NCBI GenBank assembly: GCA_000827325.1
Contig: KN832904.1
Coordinates: 62,001-126,000 of the forward strand
From: Oidiodendron maius Zn
Taxonomy: Eukaryota > Ascomycota > Leotiomycetes > Myxotrichaceae
Direction of reading: 5' to 3'
Length of the DNA stretch: 64,000 nt
The notes beneath the pieces were generated by a model. The model was not told the origin of the DNA and searched no databases. It saw nothing but the letters and a program-made list of their open reading frames with translations. Both the position numbers and the translations under genes were made by a program. Shown here piece after piece: positions 49,704 through 62,320 of the stretch (its first letter is position 1; each line of letters begins with the position of its first letter).

Positions 49704-51944
49704 ATGTCCAGTACCACGAAGAATATCTTTGCAGCCTGTCCAAAAATGGCAGACTCGGCGGCAATCAAGAGCGCCATGGAGGCGCTTGCAAATCAATTTG
49801 ACTTGAAGATTGTCGAGGAAGAGAAGCAAGACGAGAAGGAGGAAGACGGCACCCCTGGATCTGACACCCCCAAGACCGACGCCTCGGAGAAAGACTCAGT
49901 ATTGAAAGACGCGCCAGTTGGCTCTGTCAACAACATTAAAGATCTCTATCTCGGCCCAGAAGACTCACAAGGTCGTGCACAATGGGTAGACAAATATCCC
50001 GACGATGTCGAAGAAGCGGCGGAGACCGAAGAAACAGCAAAATACGCCTTCATCGCACGAAAGAAGAAATGTTTCAGTGGACGAAAGAAGTTCGACATCC
50101 ACTCCATAATTGTGAATAGTCCTGCTGTTAAGAAAGTGCTAGAAAAGGTGTTTGAGAAATATCCTGGGGTCACGTGTACTCTCGACCGACTGATTTTCTG
50201 GAGCCCGTTTAAGCCTTTCGTTCATCGATGGGCGGAATTCAAGCTGGCCATGGAGACCGAGAAGGACGAAAACACGAAAACCCATCTTCAGCTTCTTCAT
50301 AAGCTGTTGCAAGAAGAACTCAAGGATATCATCAAAGCCCGAGAAGATTACATTGTCAATGGCGTGACGACTTTCGATCACCTTTGGGCTATTTTCCAAC
50401 CAAAGTGTATAGTGTACTCCAGAACCGGAGGTCTTCCAAATTGTCAGGGATTCTGTACTGGCGAGTATGGAGAAGACAGATGTGGCAAGTACTTCCAGCT
50501 TACTCTTGAACCAATCGGGTGGAATGGGACTTCGTTCAACAGGGGCTGCGAGTTTACGAATATCTACGAATTTCAGGGTACCCGTCCAATCAAGGATCTA
50601 AGTGCTTGCCCACTTCATTTACACCCCGAAAAGGAGCAGATCCGGGTGAAGTTGGTCAAGAGGGGGAAAAAGTATGAACAATTTGCTGGCTACCACTACA
50701 AAGCGTTGGTGTCCCTACGTTGGCTACCATTCCTGCTGATCTCACACTTCCATAGGTACGAAGGAATCGGTTTATCATGGAATGCAGAGGGTACCCAGAT
50801 CCCCGTGACAGTAAGTACTTCTATTTCACCATAACCACTTGGGAGTAACAATGGCCCCAAGGTCACTGGACGAATCATTATCGACACAGAGTCTTTTAAC
50901 CGCAACAACCCAACCAAGAGCGAAAGATACAATTACGATCTTCATCCCGCCGATTTCAAGACTACTGAAATTCAAGGAATGGATTTTAAGAAAATGGTCA
51001 CTTTTATCCAGAACGACTACGCAGTCGAGGGTGCAACTCCCAAAATTGCACTCACTAGTGATGGTCATCTGATCTGCAAATCCACTGTCCCAGGCTACTC
51101 TCTGAAACTCAAGAAATGGAGTGAGTAATAATATAGACTGGATTCTCAGAGCATGCTTAATTAAGTTTTTACAGTGCTTTTCTTCGTCGACTTCATCAAA
51201 GATATCGAATGGAGCGAAAATGCGTTCAATACCCTTGTCCTCCCGGATGACACTAAAGACCTCCTAATGTCTTTCGTCGAAAGCCAAGTTGAGAACAAGG
51301 ACACCTTTGACGACGTCATCCAAGGCAAAGGCAAAGGAATCATCATGCTGCTATCGGGTCCTCCTGGTGTAGGTAAGACATTAACCGCTGAGTCTGTCGC
51401 CGAAAGCATGCGCATCCCGCTGTACATGATGAGTGCCGGTGATCTCGGGAACCGACCAAATGAAGTCGAGCATGCACTGCAGAATATTCTCGAAATGGTC
51501 GCGAAATGGAATGCCGTCCTCCTGCTCGACGAGTGCGATGTCTTCCTCGAGGCACGCACAGCGTCTGACCTAGAGCGCAACAAACTTGTTTCTATCTTCT
51601 TACGAACTCTTGAGTACTACGAGGGGATTCTATTCCTGACAACTAACCGTGTGACGAATATGGATGCAGCTTTCCAGTCTCGAATTCATATCTCCATAGA
51701 ATACCCGAACCTTACTGCAGATTCCAGGCGACAGATTTGGGATAACTTCCTCAAGAATTCGAAGCAGAAGAGTGAGGTTTCGGAAGAGGATTTGGATTAT
51801 TTAGCGAGGATTGAGTTGAATGGTCGACAGATTAAGAACGTTTTGAAGACGAGCTTCTTACTTTCTATGAGGAAGAAGACACCATTGAAGAGGGAGTTTA
51901 TTGAAATTGTGTTAGCGATAGAGGGGCGGAGACCTGGCGCTTGA
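49704..51944 (+). CDS. AAA-family ATPase with N-terminal DUF7025-type region
   Basis: ATP-dependent remodelling enzyme of a fungal-expanded family. Exons 49704-50704, 50756-50810, 50862-51120 and 51175-51944 join in frame to 694 aa. An upstream in-frame ATG at 49680 overlaps the short leader; 49704 fits the TATA distance better. The N-terminus is acidic and disordered (about 20-110). A middle region of the DUF7025 kind follows, with ...HLWAIFQPKCIVY and YHYKAYEG, crossing the first splice junction. The AAA module at the C-terminus has Walker A GPPGVGKT (about 500), Walker B VLLLDECDVF (about 552), sensor 1 ILFLTTNR and an arginine-finger context FQSRIH. The catalytic Glu is present, so an active ATPase is expected. 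Single-AAA members are predicted to be nuclear or mitochondrial, but targeting is not evident here. It sits 203 bp behind a HET gene on the same strand. Confidence 0.92.
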
Positions 51945-52318
51945 TTTGATTGTTTAGTCTGATGGAGAATTTGCAAGTGGATGAGTATGTTAGACGAGAG
52001 TTTCTCCCAAATTTTTTAGTCTCAAGGATCGATATGGGTAGGTATGGGTTACTCTTTACAGGCCTCGGAATCCACATTAATGGACAGAGTTTGATCCATC
52101 CAGTATGCAAGAGTATATATGGACTAGAAACATGCTAGTGCTTCAACTTCGGTGGCTGGTTCTAAGTGGAAGAATTTAGCGAGATTTAGTGTACTCACAG
52201 GGCAATAGTAAACCTTCCCTTTGAACTTGATAGTAGTATTTCTTTATAGTAACAAGGTATATTCTATATAACTCTATAGCTTCTTATATAAGCAGCTATT
52301 AAATATAGAAAATATCTA
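51945..52318. other. Intergenic region, AT-rich at right
   Basis: The 3' flank of the AAA gene, becoming AT-rich with TATA and TTATATAA runs from about 52210. No gene is seen. Confidence 0.5.
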
Positions 52319-52717
52319 CTAGCTTTCCCATAAACAGGCAACGGACAGAATCTGTGTGCTGCCAGACCCAAAGCAAGACGTGGTCATATCCGACGAAACT
52401 CCATCAACTCCTGTAGTAGGTGATTTTTTAGACAGGCGATTGGTGTCTGGGCAGTCGACTTCGCTAAAGAGATCGCAACCTATTGTTAAGGGATTCCAAT
52501 TGGCAATGACGGATGAGAAGAGACCGGTGCCCACGTTTTGACAAAAGCCGGACGGTAGACCACCGTAGAAAATGGCTTCTTCGAAGTTTCCGCAATTGTT
52601 GTCGCTATAGAGGTTGAGTTGTACAGACGGCGCGTCACATACAGCTGGGTTGGTATCAGGATCACACGCCAATGCGAGGGTCGTGCAGGAGATGAAGAAG
52701 ACGGTAGACGGCTTCAT
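52319..52717 (-). CDS. Small cysteine-rich secreted protein (effector-like)
   Basis: Single-exon frame of 132 aa. The N-terminus MKPSTVFFISCTTLALA is a typical signal peptide with a likely cut before CDPD. The mature part of about 115 aa has eight cysteines (in contexts ACDPD, VCDAP, NCGN, FCQN, GCDL, DCPD, SCFG and ACLW), enough for four disulfides, and is acidic. No domain is recognised. Size, signal and even cysteine number fit fungal small secreted proteins acting at a host or environment interface, but this is a class description, not a function. It lies in AT-rich surroundings and stands alone. Confidence 0.75.
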   Translation of the reverse strand: MKPSTVFFISCTTLALACDPDTNPAVCDAPSVQLNLYSDNNCGNFEEAIFYGGLPSGFCQNVGTGLFSSVIANWNPLTIGCDLFSEVDCPDTNRLSKKSPTTGVDGVSSDMTTSCFGSGSTQILSVACLWES

Positions 52718-55268
52718 ACTGGCGTTAGGATAACGAAGCCAAGGGTGCGAGGTATTGCTGAAATTTATATGATTGCCTTCACAGTTCCAGTCCGATGTAA
52801 TGGATGAGATGTCAGAATACTAAAGGACCAACTCCTTTATATATATCAATTGCTACCTAAGTCCATATAACTCTCAATGAAAAGTATTCCTTCTGAATAG
52901 GAGGACAGGATGCAGTCAGCTGACTATACTATATATATATACACTACGCGCGCTAGTGTATGATAGTCTAAACTGCTAAAGTCACTGATATCCAGGCAGG
53001 AGTTAACGGCATACAGTTTATAGCTTGGTATATAGGCTAGACCTAAATAGTTGTATTATTACGACAAGGCGTCCTTCAGCTTAAAGCAGAAGGGATATTC
53101 ACGGTAAGTAGCTGTTTTTGAAACGGGCTTCTATAGTAGGGATTGTCGATAATATAAGGTAGAGTACTATCCCCCCTAAATAAAGGTCACCTCTCCACTC
53201 TTCGCCCTAATGCTTCTTAACTTGTAAGAGCATATCTCAAAGGGTTCTGTGAGCTCTGGTTGGATGCACAGGGCAAAATCCTTCGTTTTATACTCATCTG
53301 AGTCTAGCAGTTTAAAGGTTCCAAGTGGGAGCGACCTTTTTTTCAGGAGGGGGATAGTAAGAATACGGCTAAATAAGTAACCTTTTTCGTCCGCGTCTTC
53401 GTCCGTCTCTTCCCTCCTTACTTCGCCCTTAATCACTTGAGCAATGATCTGCGCCAAGGGTGGCTTGGGCGGCGGCCGGTATTATTCGATACAACCGGAA
53501 CTCTTTGGCCGTCTAACAACCAAGATATGCGGAATTGAACTCCTGTTTCTGCCTTCTTCCGTCAGCACTGCCCTGCTTGCTCTTTTTGCCGCTCTAAAAA
53601 GTGCATAATAAAAAAGGGGGCGGTTTTTGCACTCACTCACTCGCGTCGATAAGGCTCGTTACGGATAAACTGACCATCCACGCGGACTGAAAGGTGCGAA
53701 TATCTTTCACAAAAAGTTTTCCCAAGTAATTGTTTCTAATAGGCTCTAAGCTAGTTTTAACGGCGACTTGAGAAGTCAGTTACCTGAGCCTTCTTCTTTT
53801 TGTACTTAATATAATTAGATACTGGCCAAAAAGGGGTAACTATTAGTAGGATTCGCACCTGGTGCAAGTGTTGTCTAAAAGGGTGATACTTAGTAAGATA
53901 TGCACCTGATGTCGAAATAAGATAGCAGGAGCCACGTCTCATGAGCAGTTCCACGTGTGCTCTGGTCCAGTATTAACTCCCATGGAAATTGTGGGGGTCG
54001 GTTTGCTGTTGCAGGGGGAATGAGTTACAGCGAAGGCGTAAAGCTTTGGCATGTACTAGGAAAGCAATAGCTCTACCTCAAAATCGTGCTTTATATCGCC
54101 TACTGCCAGAAATTGTCCTGAAGGGGGGTTCAAGATGACATACCAGTGCAGACGGCCAATCAGAGAGTTGCAGTGCGAGTCAAGTACGCTAAGTGACTTA
54201 TAGAAGGTCAGCCCACGTCAGACGCTCGCAAAGCTACATTACGAGCATAGAGATAAAGGATTCCTAATCAGCCTTCACCCTGGCTTAGCTATTACAAGCA
54301 TTAAAGGGCTAAGGTCTCTAAAATCAGGAATAGCGTATGTCATGGCAGAGATGTTCATGTATAGCTGACGCCGAGGTAGCAACGTACGTTATACAGCTCC
54401 AGAAGTCCTGCAATGGGAACATCGGGGTTGTGATGAAGGCCAGGACACAATTGGCTTCATTAGGTTGCACAACGGAGTACACCTGATCCACCGTCGATGG
54501 TGTCTCGGAAGGAGCATTAGCTGCGTTGTCCACGGGACAGACGAATTTGCCTAGGCAGACTTAGGCGATATTCCAGGAGGCAAAGAAGATAAAGTCGATT
54601 GATTGGGTTCCGAAGACGTTCACTCCCAGCCACGACGAAAGATGGGGCCCGTGACGTCGAGTACTCGATATTGCCCTCCATCGGCCTAGTAACATGTTTG
54701 CATCGCAGTTAGCGCGATTGAGGCCTTATCCTTTCGTTCATGCTCTAATAAGGTAAAGAGCAGATGTACGTACTATGCCTATCGGTGTGAAATCTTGGTG
54801 CTACCCCTCCATCTCCAGATTTACGAATGCAGAATTTCCCGTGGTTATGATGAAGGCAATTTACGGGAGAAGCAGCTTGGGGATATTAAGATAGGTTGGT
54901 AAGAGGTGGCCGCGAGGAGCACGCTGGCTTCGAGTCTGCCCTGGCTCCGTTGACGGGGCTTTTCCAACCCCACGCTGGGCTTATTGACGGCACGACCCAT
55001 AGTGGAGAACCAGGGTGAGCACAGCCTTCTCTGAGATTATCCCCCAGACTTCCTAGTTCCTGTAATGTCCCTGCGAAGCTAACAACTCTTCTGGCTGCCA
55101 ATCACAGCCTTCTCGCCGTAGTCGAGATGCTAATGTCTAACGGTCATCAACTCTATATTCTTTTACTGCCATTACATTTTCTATTGTTCCGTCTCCACGC
55201 CCAGCTCATATCTTTTCCCGCCTTTCTTCGTCACGATCATCCTTTATCATTACCTTTGCCAGTCCCGT
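52718..55268. other. Gene-poor region with short repeats
   Basis: No gene is firmly supported. A minus-strand open stretch (53457-53176) encodes a charged, 93-residue piece with no ATG and no known relatives. A roughly 50-base unit with TTAGTARGATWYGCACCTG occurs twice in tandem near 53835-53930. The minus-strand stretch at 54324-54545 keeps a coding look (VDNAANAPSETPSTVDQVYS) but I cannot assign it. A TACACT/AGTGTA hairpin with a CG-rich loop lies near 52940-52960. The right end holds the MFS promoter. Confidence 0.45.
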
Positions 55269-57003
55269 ATGTTGCTCGCCATGTCAGCCTCAGACGACGC
55301 ACCGTCTCCGCCTAAACAAGTCAAGAGCATGCAGAAAAAGGATGACAGCGACGTCGTCCTCATCCCGCAGCCCAGCGACGACCCGGAAGATCCATTGGTG
55401 AGTTCCACCGCACACTGTTGAACACCTTCAAAAGTTTAGTGCAAGACTCGGAAGATCCGCCACTAACTGGCGCGCCGTGTAGAACTGGCCATTCCGTAAA
55501 AAGCTCATAATTTTTGTCTGCGTCTGCTTGGCAGGCTTCGCTGGTCAAATGTCGCCCAACTCTAACCAGCTCACCTTCATCTTGCAAGTACCTACGTACC
55601 ACCGAACGGAGGCGGATCTGCTCAACTCTGTCGCAGCATCTCTTGCTGGCTGGATGGCTGGCCCGTTCGTCCTCACGCCTCTAGCTGGGCTTGTTGGTCG
55701 CAGCTCTGTTATCCTATGGAGTCTTGTGGGGACTTTCGCTTGCCAGATCTGGGCTGGAGAGATGACTGGTCCCGACGACTTCATCCCATTTACTATCTCA
55801 CGCCTTATTTGTGGCCTATTTGGGGTTATCCCAGCCATCATGGGGGCCGGGTATATTATGGACATGTTCTTCCTTCATCAGCGCGGGAAGGCCTTTGCTA
55901 TCTTCGAGGTCTTGATCATCTTCGCCGTGGTTGGCGGCGGGACGCTGGGTGGTTTTATTGCTAACTCGAAACCATGGAGCTATGTATTTTGGTGGACTCT
56001 AGGTCCTCTGGGTGCAGCTATCCTGTCTGTATTCTTTTTTGTCCATGACACAACCTACAACCGCAGCCCTGGCTCTGACGCTGAGAAGCGTGCCCCAATG
56101 CCGACATCATGGCTTGCTAACCGCGTAGCGACTTTCTTTCCTGGAACCAGGACACAGCCTGATCAAAGAGTTGTTGAATTTGTAAGTTTCTTAGATGCCA
56201 TAGAAAGCTAGCATGTTCTCGACATGTTCAACTGACTGGGTTGTGTTAAGAAACGCCGCGCAATCGCACCCTTCCAAATTACCATCGCTCCCATAACCCT
56301 GTTAGTGGGAACCTTTGTCTTCGTAGCTCTCGGTCTGCCTATTATGCAGGCCTCAACGTTGGCTATCTATGTGGCACCTCCAGTTGTTGCGGGTGGATAC
56401 GGTTTCTCCTCCCTTCAAATCGCTTTCTTTACCATGACTGCCTGGGTAGGCATTATTGGTGCTCAAATCTGCGGTTACTTATTCAATGACAAGATTCCCC
56501 TCTGGGTTGCTCGACGTCGTGGTGGCACCTGGCACCCTGAATATCGTCTTGCAAATACCATCCTGCCTGGTATTCTGCTGCCCGTTGGCTTGGGTATCTA
56601 TGGTGCCGGTCTTCAATACCACCTCCATTACATGGTCCTCACACTAGCTTCGTTCCTTATTTGGTTCGGAGCCCTCCTTGCCCTTCCTATCTGCTACAAC
56701 TATATCATCGAGTGCTTTCTACATACCCCTGTTGAGGCGTCTGTTGCACTTAACTCATATCGCATTGCATTTGGCCTAATGTCTGTTTTCATTGTAACCC
56801 AGTGGCAGTCAGCGGTGGGTGTGGGCTGGATGTGGGGCATGGGAGCGTTCTTTGTCTTGATCGTGGATGTTCTCATGGCTGTAGCGATCCTTAAGGGCCA
56901 CCTAGTACGAACTCTGACCGTCCATGTGAGTACGAGCATTGCCGCCACAGAAGATGGAGAGAGGGTGTTCAGCGAGAATGAGAAGTCCTCAACAAGCGCC
57001 TAA
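55269..57003 (+). CDS. MFS transporter, DHA1 (drug:H+ antiporter) type
   Basis: Twelve-helix membrane exporter or solute carrier of the fungal DHA1 group. Exons 55269-55397, 55483-56181 and 56251-57003 join in frame to 526 aa; a second in-frame ATG at 55281 gives 522 aa. The N-terminal tail ends in DDPEDPLNWP, split by the first intron, which is the hallmark lead-in to TM1 in this group. Then come GQMSPNSNQLTF, WMAGPFVLTPLAGLVGRSSV (motif A region) and a motif-C-like GGGTLGGFIANSKPWSYVFW. The mid-loop carries VHDTTYNRSPGS, and the second half has HPEYRLANTILPGILLPVGL, LPICYNYIIECF and EASVALNSYRIAFG. It converges with the aldehyde dehydrogenase gene, whose end lies 305 bp away. Substrate unknown. 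Confidence 0.93.
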
Positions 57004-57308
57004 AAGCGTATATTATTACATTTAATACAAGCGTACTTTGCATAATTTAGGGGTTTGCGAGCCAAATCGGGCAGCCATTGCTGACTACAATTACAAGGCG
57101 ATAACACAGGGCGATAACACGGGGATATGTGACTCCTTAGACCCAGTATTGTCAGAGATAAGGCCGGTATGCCCAACTAAGCATTTTGAGAAATCCACAT
57201 GACTATAATTCTCTATTTAACCTGGAGGGATTTTTCATAGCTTTCGATCAGAACGGATTAGAATCCAACCTAACAACTAGATACAGCACATTTTACCCAC
57301 GCCTTCCA
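57004..57308. other. Short gap between convergent genes
   Basis: Holds the 3' flanks of the MFS and aldehyde dehydrogenase genes and a GGCGATAACAC word repeated near 57096 and 57110. No gene is seen. Confidence 0.5.
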
Positions 57309-58957
57309 TTAATCCTTCCATGTTACGGTCTTGGTCACGAGAAATTCTTCAAGGCCCATGTTCCCGTTAAACCTACCCCATCCGCTGTTCTTGACCCCGC
57401 CGTGTGGAAGAACTGGCTCATCATGGATCGTCATGCTGTTAATATGTACAGCGCTATGGTTTTAATTAGCAGCTGCCTGCAAAAACATTCTTCCTGAACT
57501 TACCCAGACTCGAGCTTCCTCGCAAGTGAAAGCCCCTTGCGCAGATCTTCTGTGAATATTGCTGCAGATAGCCCATACCCTCCTCTGTTCGCTACCATGA
57601 CCGCTTCATCATCATCGTCGACAACCATGCAGGCTGCCAATGGTGCAAATGACTCATCCTGCCACACACTCATATCCTCTCTTGCGTCACCAAGAATGAC
57701 AGGAGGCATACGGATGCTAGACTCTTCGCTAGCGTTCTTAGCGCTCTCGCTGTCAAATGACCCATGGATTAGGTGAGCTCCAGACGAGATAGCATCTGAA
57801 ATAACTGCCTGAACTCGCGCTTTAGACGCAGCAGACACTAGGGTCGGAGGTGGGCTCGCAGGATCAGAGCGTAATGTGAGGGAATTCATCAGCGCAGCGA
57901 CAAATGTTGGGGCAATGACTTTGTGGATGATTATTCGATCCGTGGCCATGCAGATTTGGCCTGACTATTACCAAATTATTTAGCAAGGAAGAGAAAATAA
58001 GACAGTATTGGGAGTCCTACATTCAAGAATGAACCGGCCAACACCTCGCGCACGGCTGTATCGATATTTGCATCTGCGCACACTATAGAGCTATTTTTCC
58101 CACCGAGCTCCATGAGGCACGGTTTAAGGTTCTGGCCGCATGACATAGCAATCCTACGTCCCACGGCGGAGCTACCAGTGAAATTGATTTTCCGGACTGC
58201 GGGGTGCTGAATCATAGCATTTACAACGTCCGGGGCATCTTGGGGCCGACACGATAGTACATTGAGGCATCCAGGTGGGAGGCCCGCGTCTTCAAACGCG
58301 CGTCCGACGGCCCAGTAGCAGCGCGGAGAGAGCTCAGAAGACTTGAGGATTGTGGTGTTCCCGGCCGCAAGCGCGCACGCTGCCGAGCGTATGCCAAAGA
58401 CATACGGAGCATTCCTCTTTTTGTTAGCTGATTGATCTAGTGAACAGGTCCTGGGAGCCATACCAGGGGACAATGCCTAGAATGACACCCATGGGTTCCT
58501 TGTATACGATGGCGCTTTGGCCATCTTCTTCCACTACGGGAACGCTGCCGCATATTGAAGTAATGCGCCCAGCAATATCTCTGAGCATGCGGATGCTCAA
58601 GGGCACCACAAAGAATTGCGATGTTCCCACATCAGCACCCATCTCTGTCCTCATGATCTCCGAGTTGGTTTCGAGGCGGCTTTCAAGAATGTCTGCTGCT
58701 TTGAGCAGAATATCTCGCCTGACTGTGGGTTTTCTCTTTGACCATTCTGGAAAAGCTGCTTGAGCGGCCTCTACAGCCCTGATCGCATCCTTGGGCGAAG
58801 CGGATGTTGCTGTCCAGCATGTCTTGTTGGTATATGGGCTGACGACGTCGAAAGTCGCGGGGCCCGCCTCCTCCTTGCCGTTAATGATCAAGGGGACAAC
58901 AGTCTGTGGTGATGATTCAGCTCCATTTCGGCCATTTATCGCGCTCATAGCAGCCAT
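57309..58957 (-). CDS. NAD(P)-dependent aldehyde dehydrogenase (salicylaldehyde/vanillin-dehydrogenase-like)
   Basis: Oxidises an aldehyde to the acid. Exons 58957-58464, 58414-58021, 57964-57504 and 57453-57309 join in frame to 497 aa, the standard family length. Conserved sites are PLIINGKEE at the start, EPMGVILGIVPWNAP across the first junction, the Rossmann loop FTGSSAVGR, the general base in MELGGK (Glu about 267), the nucleophile in NSGQICMA (Cys about 301, formed at the second junction) and the C-terminal INSMTIHDEPVLPHGGVKNSGWGRF. All catalytic residues are present. The ending is like fungal aromatic aldehyde dehydrogenases, so an aromatic substrate is a reasonable guess only. A plus-strand open frame at 57186-57497 is the antisense of the last exon. 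The convergent MFS gene could move the substrate or product. Confidence 0.93.
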
Positions 58958-60639
58958 CGGGTGCTCTTATTGCTGACACTCTGCCGTGAGACTGGGATGC
59001 ATCGCCCTGAGCGATAAACTCGATCACAACAAAGTCCAGCGGAGAATAAAGGCACCATCCGTAGTTACTAAGCACATGCAGGAAATGTCACGCGATTGCG
59101 CGGTATTGTCCAGGGTCTGGCCTACTTGTACATGCGTGCGCTATTAAATGCCCGCCACAAAGTACGCTTACCATGTAGTCCTATGCAGAAGCGCATGCAC
59201 TTCCAAATCTAGCTTGTTTGTGGGCCTCTGTTGTCAGACCATTGGGGGATTTTAATTGAAGAGCATTCCACCCACCATCTCCAATTAGGAGACAGTATTG
59301 CCGATCAGAAAAACAACGAGCCTTGAACGAGAAAACGTCCCACAATCAACCCACAACTGGGGCACTTCGTAGCTGCGCGTGAACCTTGAAGCGGAGCTGA
59401 CAATAGGCAACGAAGAAAGGACAACCAAACCACTCGGAGAAGAACGCTCCTAGAAATACTAGCTAAGAGGAAGCTAGAAATCACTATAATAGACGTAATA
59501 GGACAAGCTAGAAACATTGCGAACCGAATATTAATAACAGAAGCGGTCACCATTATGTTTCTAAAAAGGGTAGCCATTATGCATTAATTACTTAACTCTA
59601 CTACTAAAATTATAGTAGAGGAAGCTATTTCCTAGGCCCATGATCTTAGCGCTTCCTTCTAGAGTACGGGGAAATTCATCGGCCGTTTATACAGGGTCTC
59701 TATTTTGCGCAAGGAAATAATATCATTTAATGACTATATCTTGTACTGTACATAGACTACATTATTGGCTAGCAAATGTGATACTACAGGATGTCTTAAC
59801 AGTGAAAATACCAAGGAATGCAGACATATATTTTATGCGCGGATACATCTGCCGAAAACTTAAAGCTCAGCTTCGTCGAAGAGATGGAAATTTTCCGACC
59901 CTCATGAGGCCCTTATGTTGCGAATATACAATGAGCTCCGTGTTTCCATCTCCGTAAAGCGACACGGGTTGTATACGCTGGATACGATGCTCGTACGGAT
60001 CCCGTCTGAGGCGACGGCAGACAGCATACAAAACCGGTTTTTATTTATCCTCGAAAGGGTCAATTCCTTAAAGATCGAGTATATGTTATCCAGAGTAAAT
60101 GCAAGATAGAATGCTCTGGAGCAGTTCAAAGCTGTGTGCTTACACCCGCTCCAAGAATAGGAACATGAGAGAGTCCATTGATTTGCACCAGCACTGTATA
60201 ACACGATGATATATCAGCTGATTAGGAATCCGCCGCAGAGCTTCAGGGGAGACCCAGCAGCGCAGGGGCTAAATAAGCTGGGCTGCCGCCGCTGAATAAC
60301 GCACTCTGTGGCGAAGTGACCGGCACTATCCTGATCGCACTGGCTAAACTTGACCCAGGCATTGCACGGGAGGTTGGTGTTTTTTGGGATTATTACATTT
60401 ATGGTGTAAATATGACGTGCAATTATCGCGCATCTTGAGGTCCTGAGCGGCGTCAGTGGCCAGGCCTGACTTTTCGGATACAAAGGGAACCAAAAAAGAT
60501 TTGCCTTCCCTTTGGACAAATAAAATCTTTCTAGTTGGTGGAAAGGAGACGGCGATTCGAGTATTCAGCTGCAAGCTTAACTCGAGTTCTACAAGCCCAA
60601 GTTCAAGGAGAACAAGCGTCACCACGAGAGAGACAGCTG
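58958..60639. other. Intergenic region with no supported gene
   Basis: Holds the aldehyde dehydrogenase promoter and worn sequence. Open frames near 59305-59577 and 59730-60204 are not recognised. The stretch at 59440-59760 is AT-rich. Confidence 0.5.
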
Positions 60640-61135
60640 GTAACTCGTTGGTACACTGCTAATGGCGGCAATAAATTTCATGTCAGCTCCATCTGTCAGA
60701 TCTAGAGTCGCTGTATCATAATGCCGACCGATCCCCCCGTACTCTATCGTTTTCAAAATCACGGACGACGCGTTCTTCATCTGCGCCAGTACCACCCCGG
60801 CAAGGGGCCGTACTTCGGCAAACTGCTTCATAACTCCAATATCAAGGCAGAGCATTCTCCGGAGCAAATCCTGGCCAATTTCCAAGATAGACTAGGGCAG
60901 CCAGTGTCATAACGTAAGCCAGAAAGTGCGATCGGTACCGCATGTCTGTGAGTTGACGAACAAGCTCAGATATCGACGCCGCAGCCTGCAGTGTGCGGGC
61001 TGCAGGCTTCCATCTGCGGCAATCTACCCAGCAGTTAAGCTCGCAGCTGGGGAGGTGTGGGGAGACATATATATCAAGAAGCATTACTGCATTTAACAGC
61101 TGTTGGACCAATTCCAGCAGCAGTAGCTGTCAGCG
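60640..61135 (-). pseudogene. Decayed C-terminal part of a fungal transcription factor
   Basis: Minus-strand pieces at 61111-60842 and 60885-60640, in different frames, resemble the end of a fungal-specific transcription factor domain. The pieces are a helix AARTLQAAASISELVRQLTD, then FLAYVMTLAALVYLGNW, which matches the usual hydrophobic helix near the C-terminus, and then LDIGVMKQFAEVRPLAGVV, the expected following helix. No zinc cluster is found upstream within reach. A frame change separates the pieces, so the gene is probably dead. Confidence 0.4.
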
Positions 61136-62320
61136 GCCATTTAATTGATGGGGTTCATAGTCCAATTAGCGGACTCTAAGGAACCGGCTCTGATCAAGTC
61201 CTTGAGATAGAGGCTGTCACTGCCACCGGAGACATTCTGACAGTTAATGAATATTAGCACGCTGATATATTCTAGGCCCTTCGTGGTGTAAGCTTGCCTT
61301 TCTTGTCATCTTTCAGCCTTGTTCTTTAGCCGTCGTTAATATGTCACGTCTCTAGGGTGGTGGCTCGACCTTTGCCGTTATTACTTCCATAACAACCAAA
61401 ACTTTTCCGACAGTGCAAATACCTTATATCAATGTCACTATATTAGCGGACCAATTCCGATGCCTACTACTGGGGTGCAACTGCTTACCTTTTCGCAAAT
61501 TATCCGCCGCTCTTCGGCTTCGCTAATACAGGAAGCTCCTGCCTCATCAGCAGCTCGTCCTGTGCAGGACTCTATACTGGGTTCGTTTTGCACCTACTAA
61601 AACTCTAACCGAACTCTAGGGCGCCTTGATTCCATTGTTGGAGTACATTAACACTACATGGCTCTGTCGACTTACTATCAATTACAATACGTATAGCTAT
61701 CTTGATATCTATTTGTGGTGGAGCACGGCATTTCCATCCGATTTCGGAGTGGGAACGGTGGACTTGCGATGAACAGACTTCTTAATGCCAATACTTGCGC
61801 GCAATAAAGAAGGCAGTCGATCTACATGATGTGTTCTGGTGTTATGCGTGCGTGGGACGGGAAGGGTAGGCTGAAGTTGATAGTCAACTATGTAAGGTGT
61901 AAGCTATCAAATCGCTCCTGGGGAGTTGAATAACGCGTCATTTGTGTTCCACGAACCGAGAATCCTGCATACTGATTGGCTCCGCCGCGATTTGTGCCGT
62001 AAATCGTATCGTGATGGGATGGCACTTATTATCACCCGCCCCCCATCGAGGCCCAATAGGGCAGGCACGGGGTACTAAGTAGGCTAACTAGCCCTGATTA
62101 ATAAATGTAAATTCGAAATTTGCAGGGCAAACAGGGACATAGGCGGAATGCCTGTCAGGGACCGGCTAGGGGTGCCGGAGGTATCTCCGGGCGGAAGGAG
62201 ACGGCCGTGCAGCCGTGGTACGTCATAAGTATCACTTCACGCCGCCTTATGAGAGGCACAGTTAATCTTCAGTTCGACATTATCGTCTTGTCTTCAAGGA
62301 CTGTTTTCTCTTCGCATGCT
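61136..62320. other. Intergenic region upstream of the right-end regulator
   Basis: Expected to contain the promoter of the Zn2Cys6 gene that starts at 62321. No gene, clear repeat or RNA is visible. Confidence 0.5.

Noticed and set aside
57186-57497. 103-codon plus-strand open frame
   Set aside because: It is antisense to the last exon and last intron of the aldehyde dehydrogenase, whose C-terminal motif is clear on the other strand.
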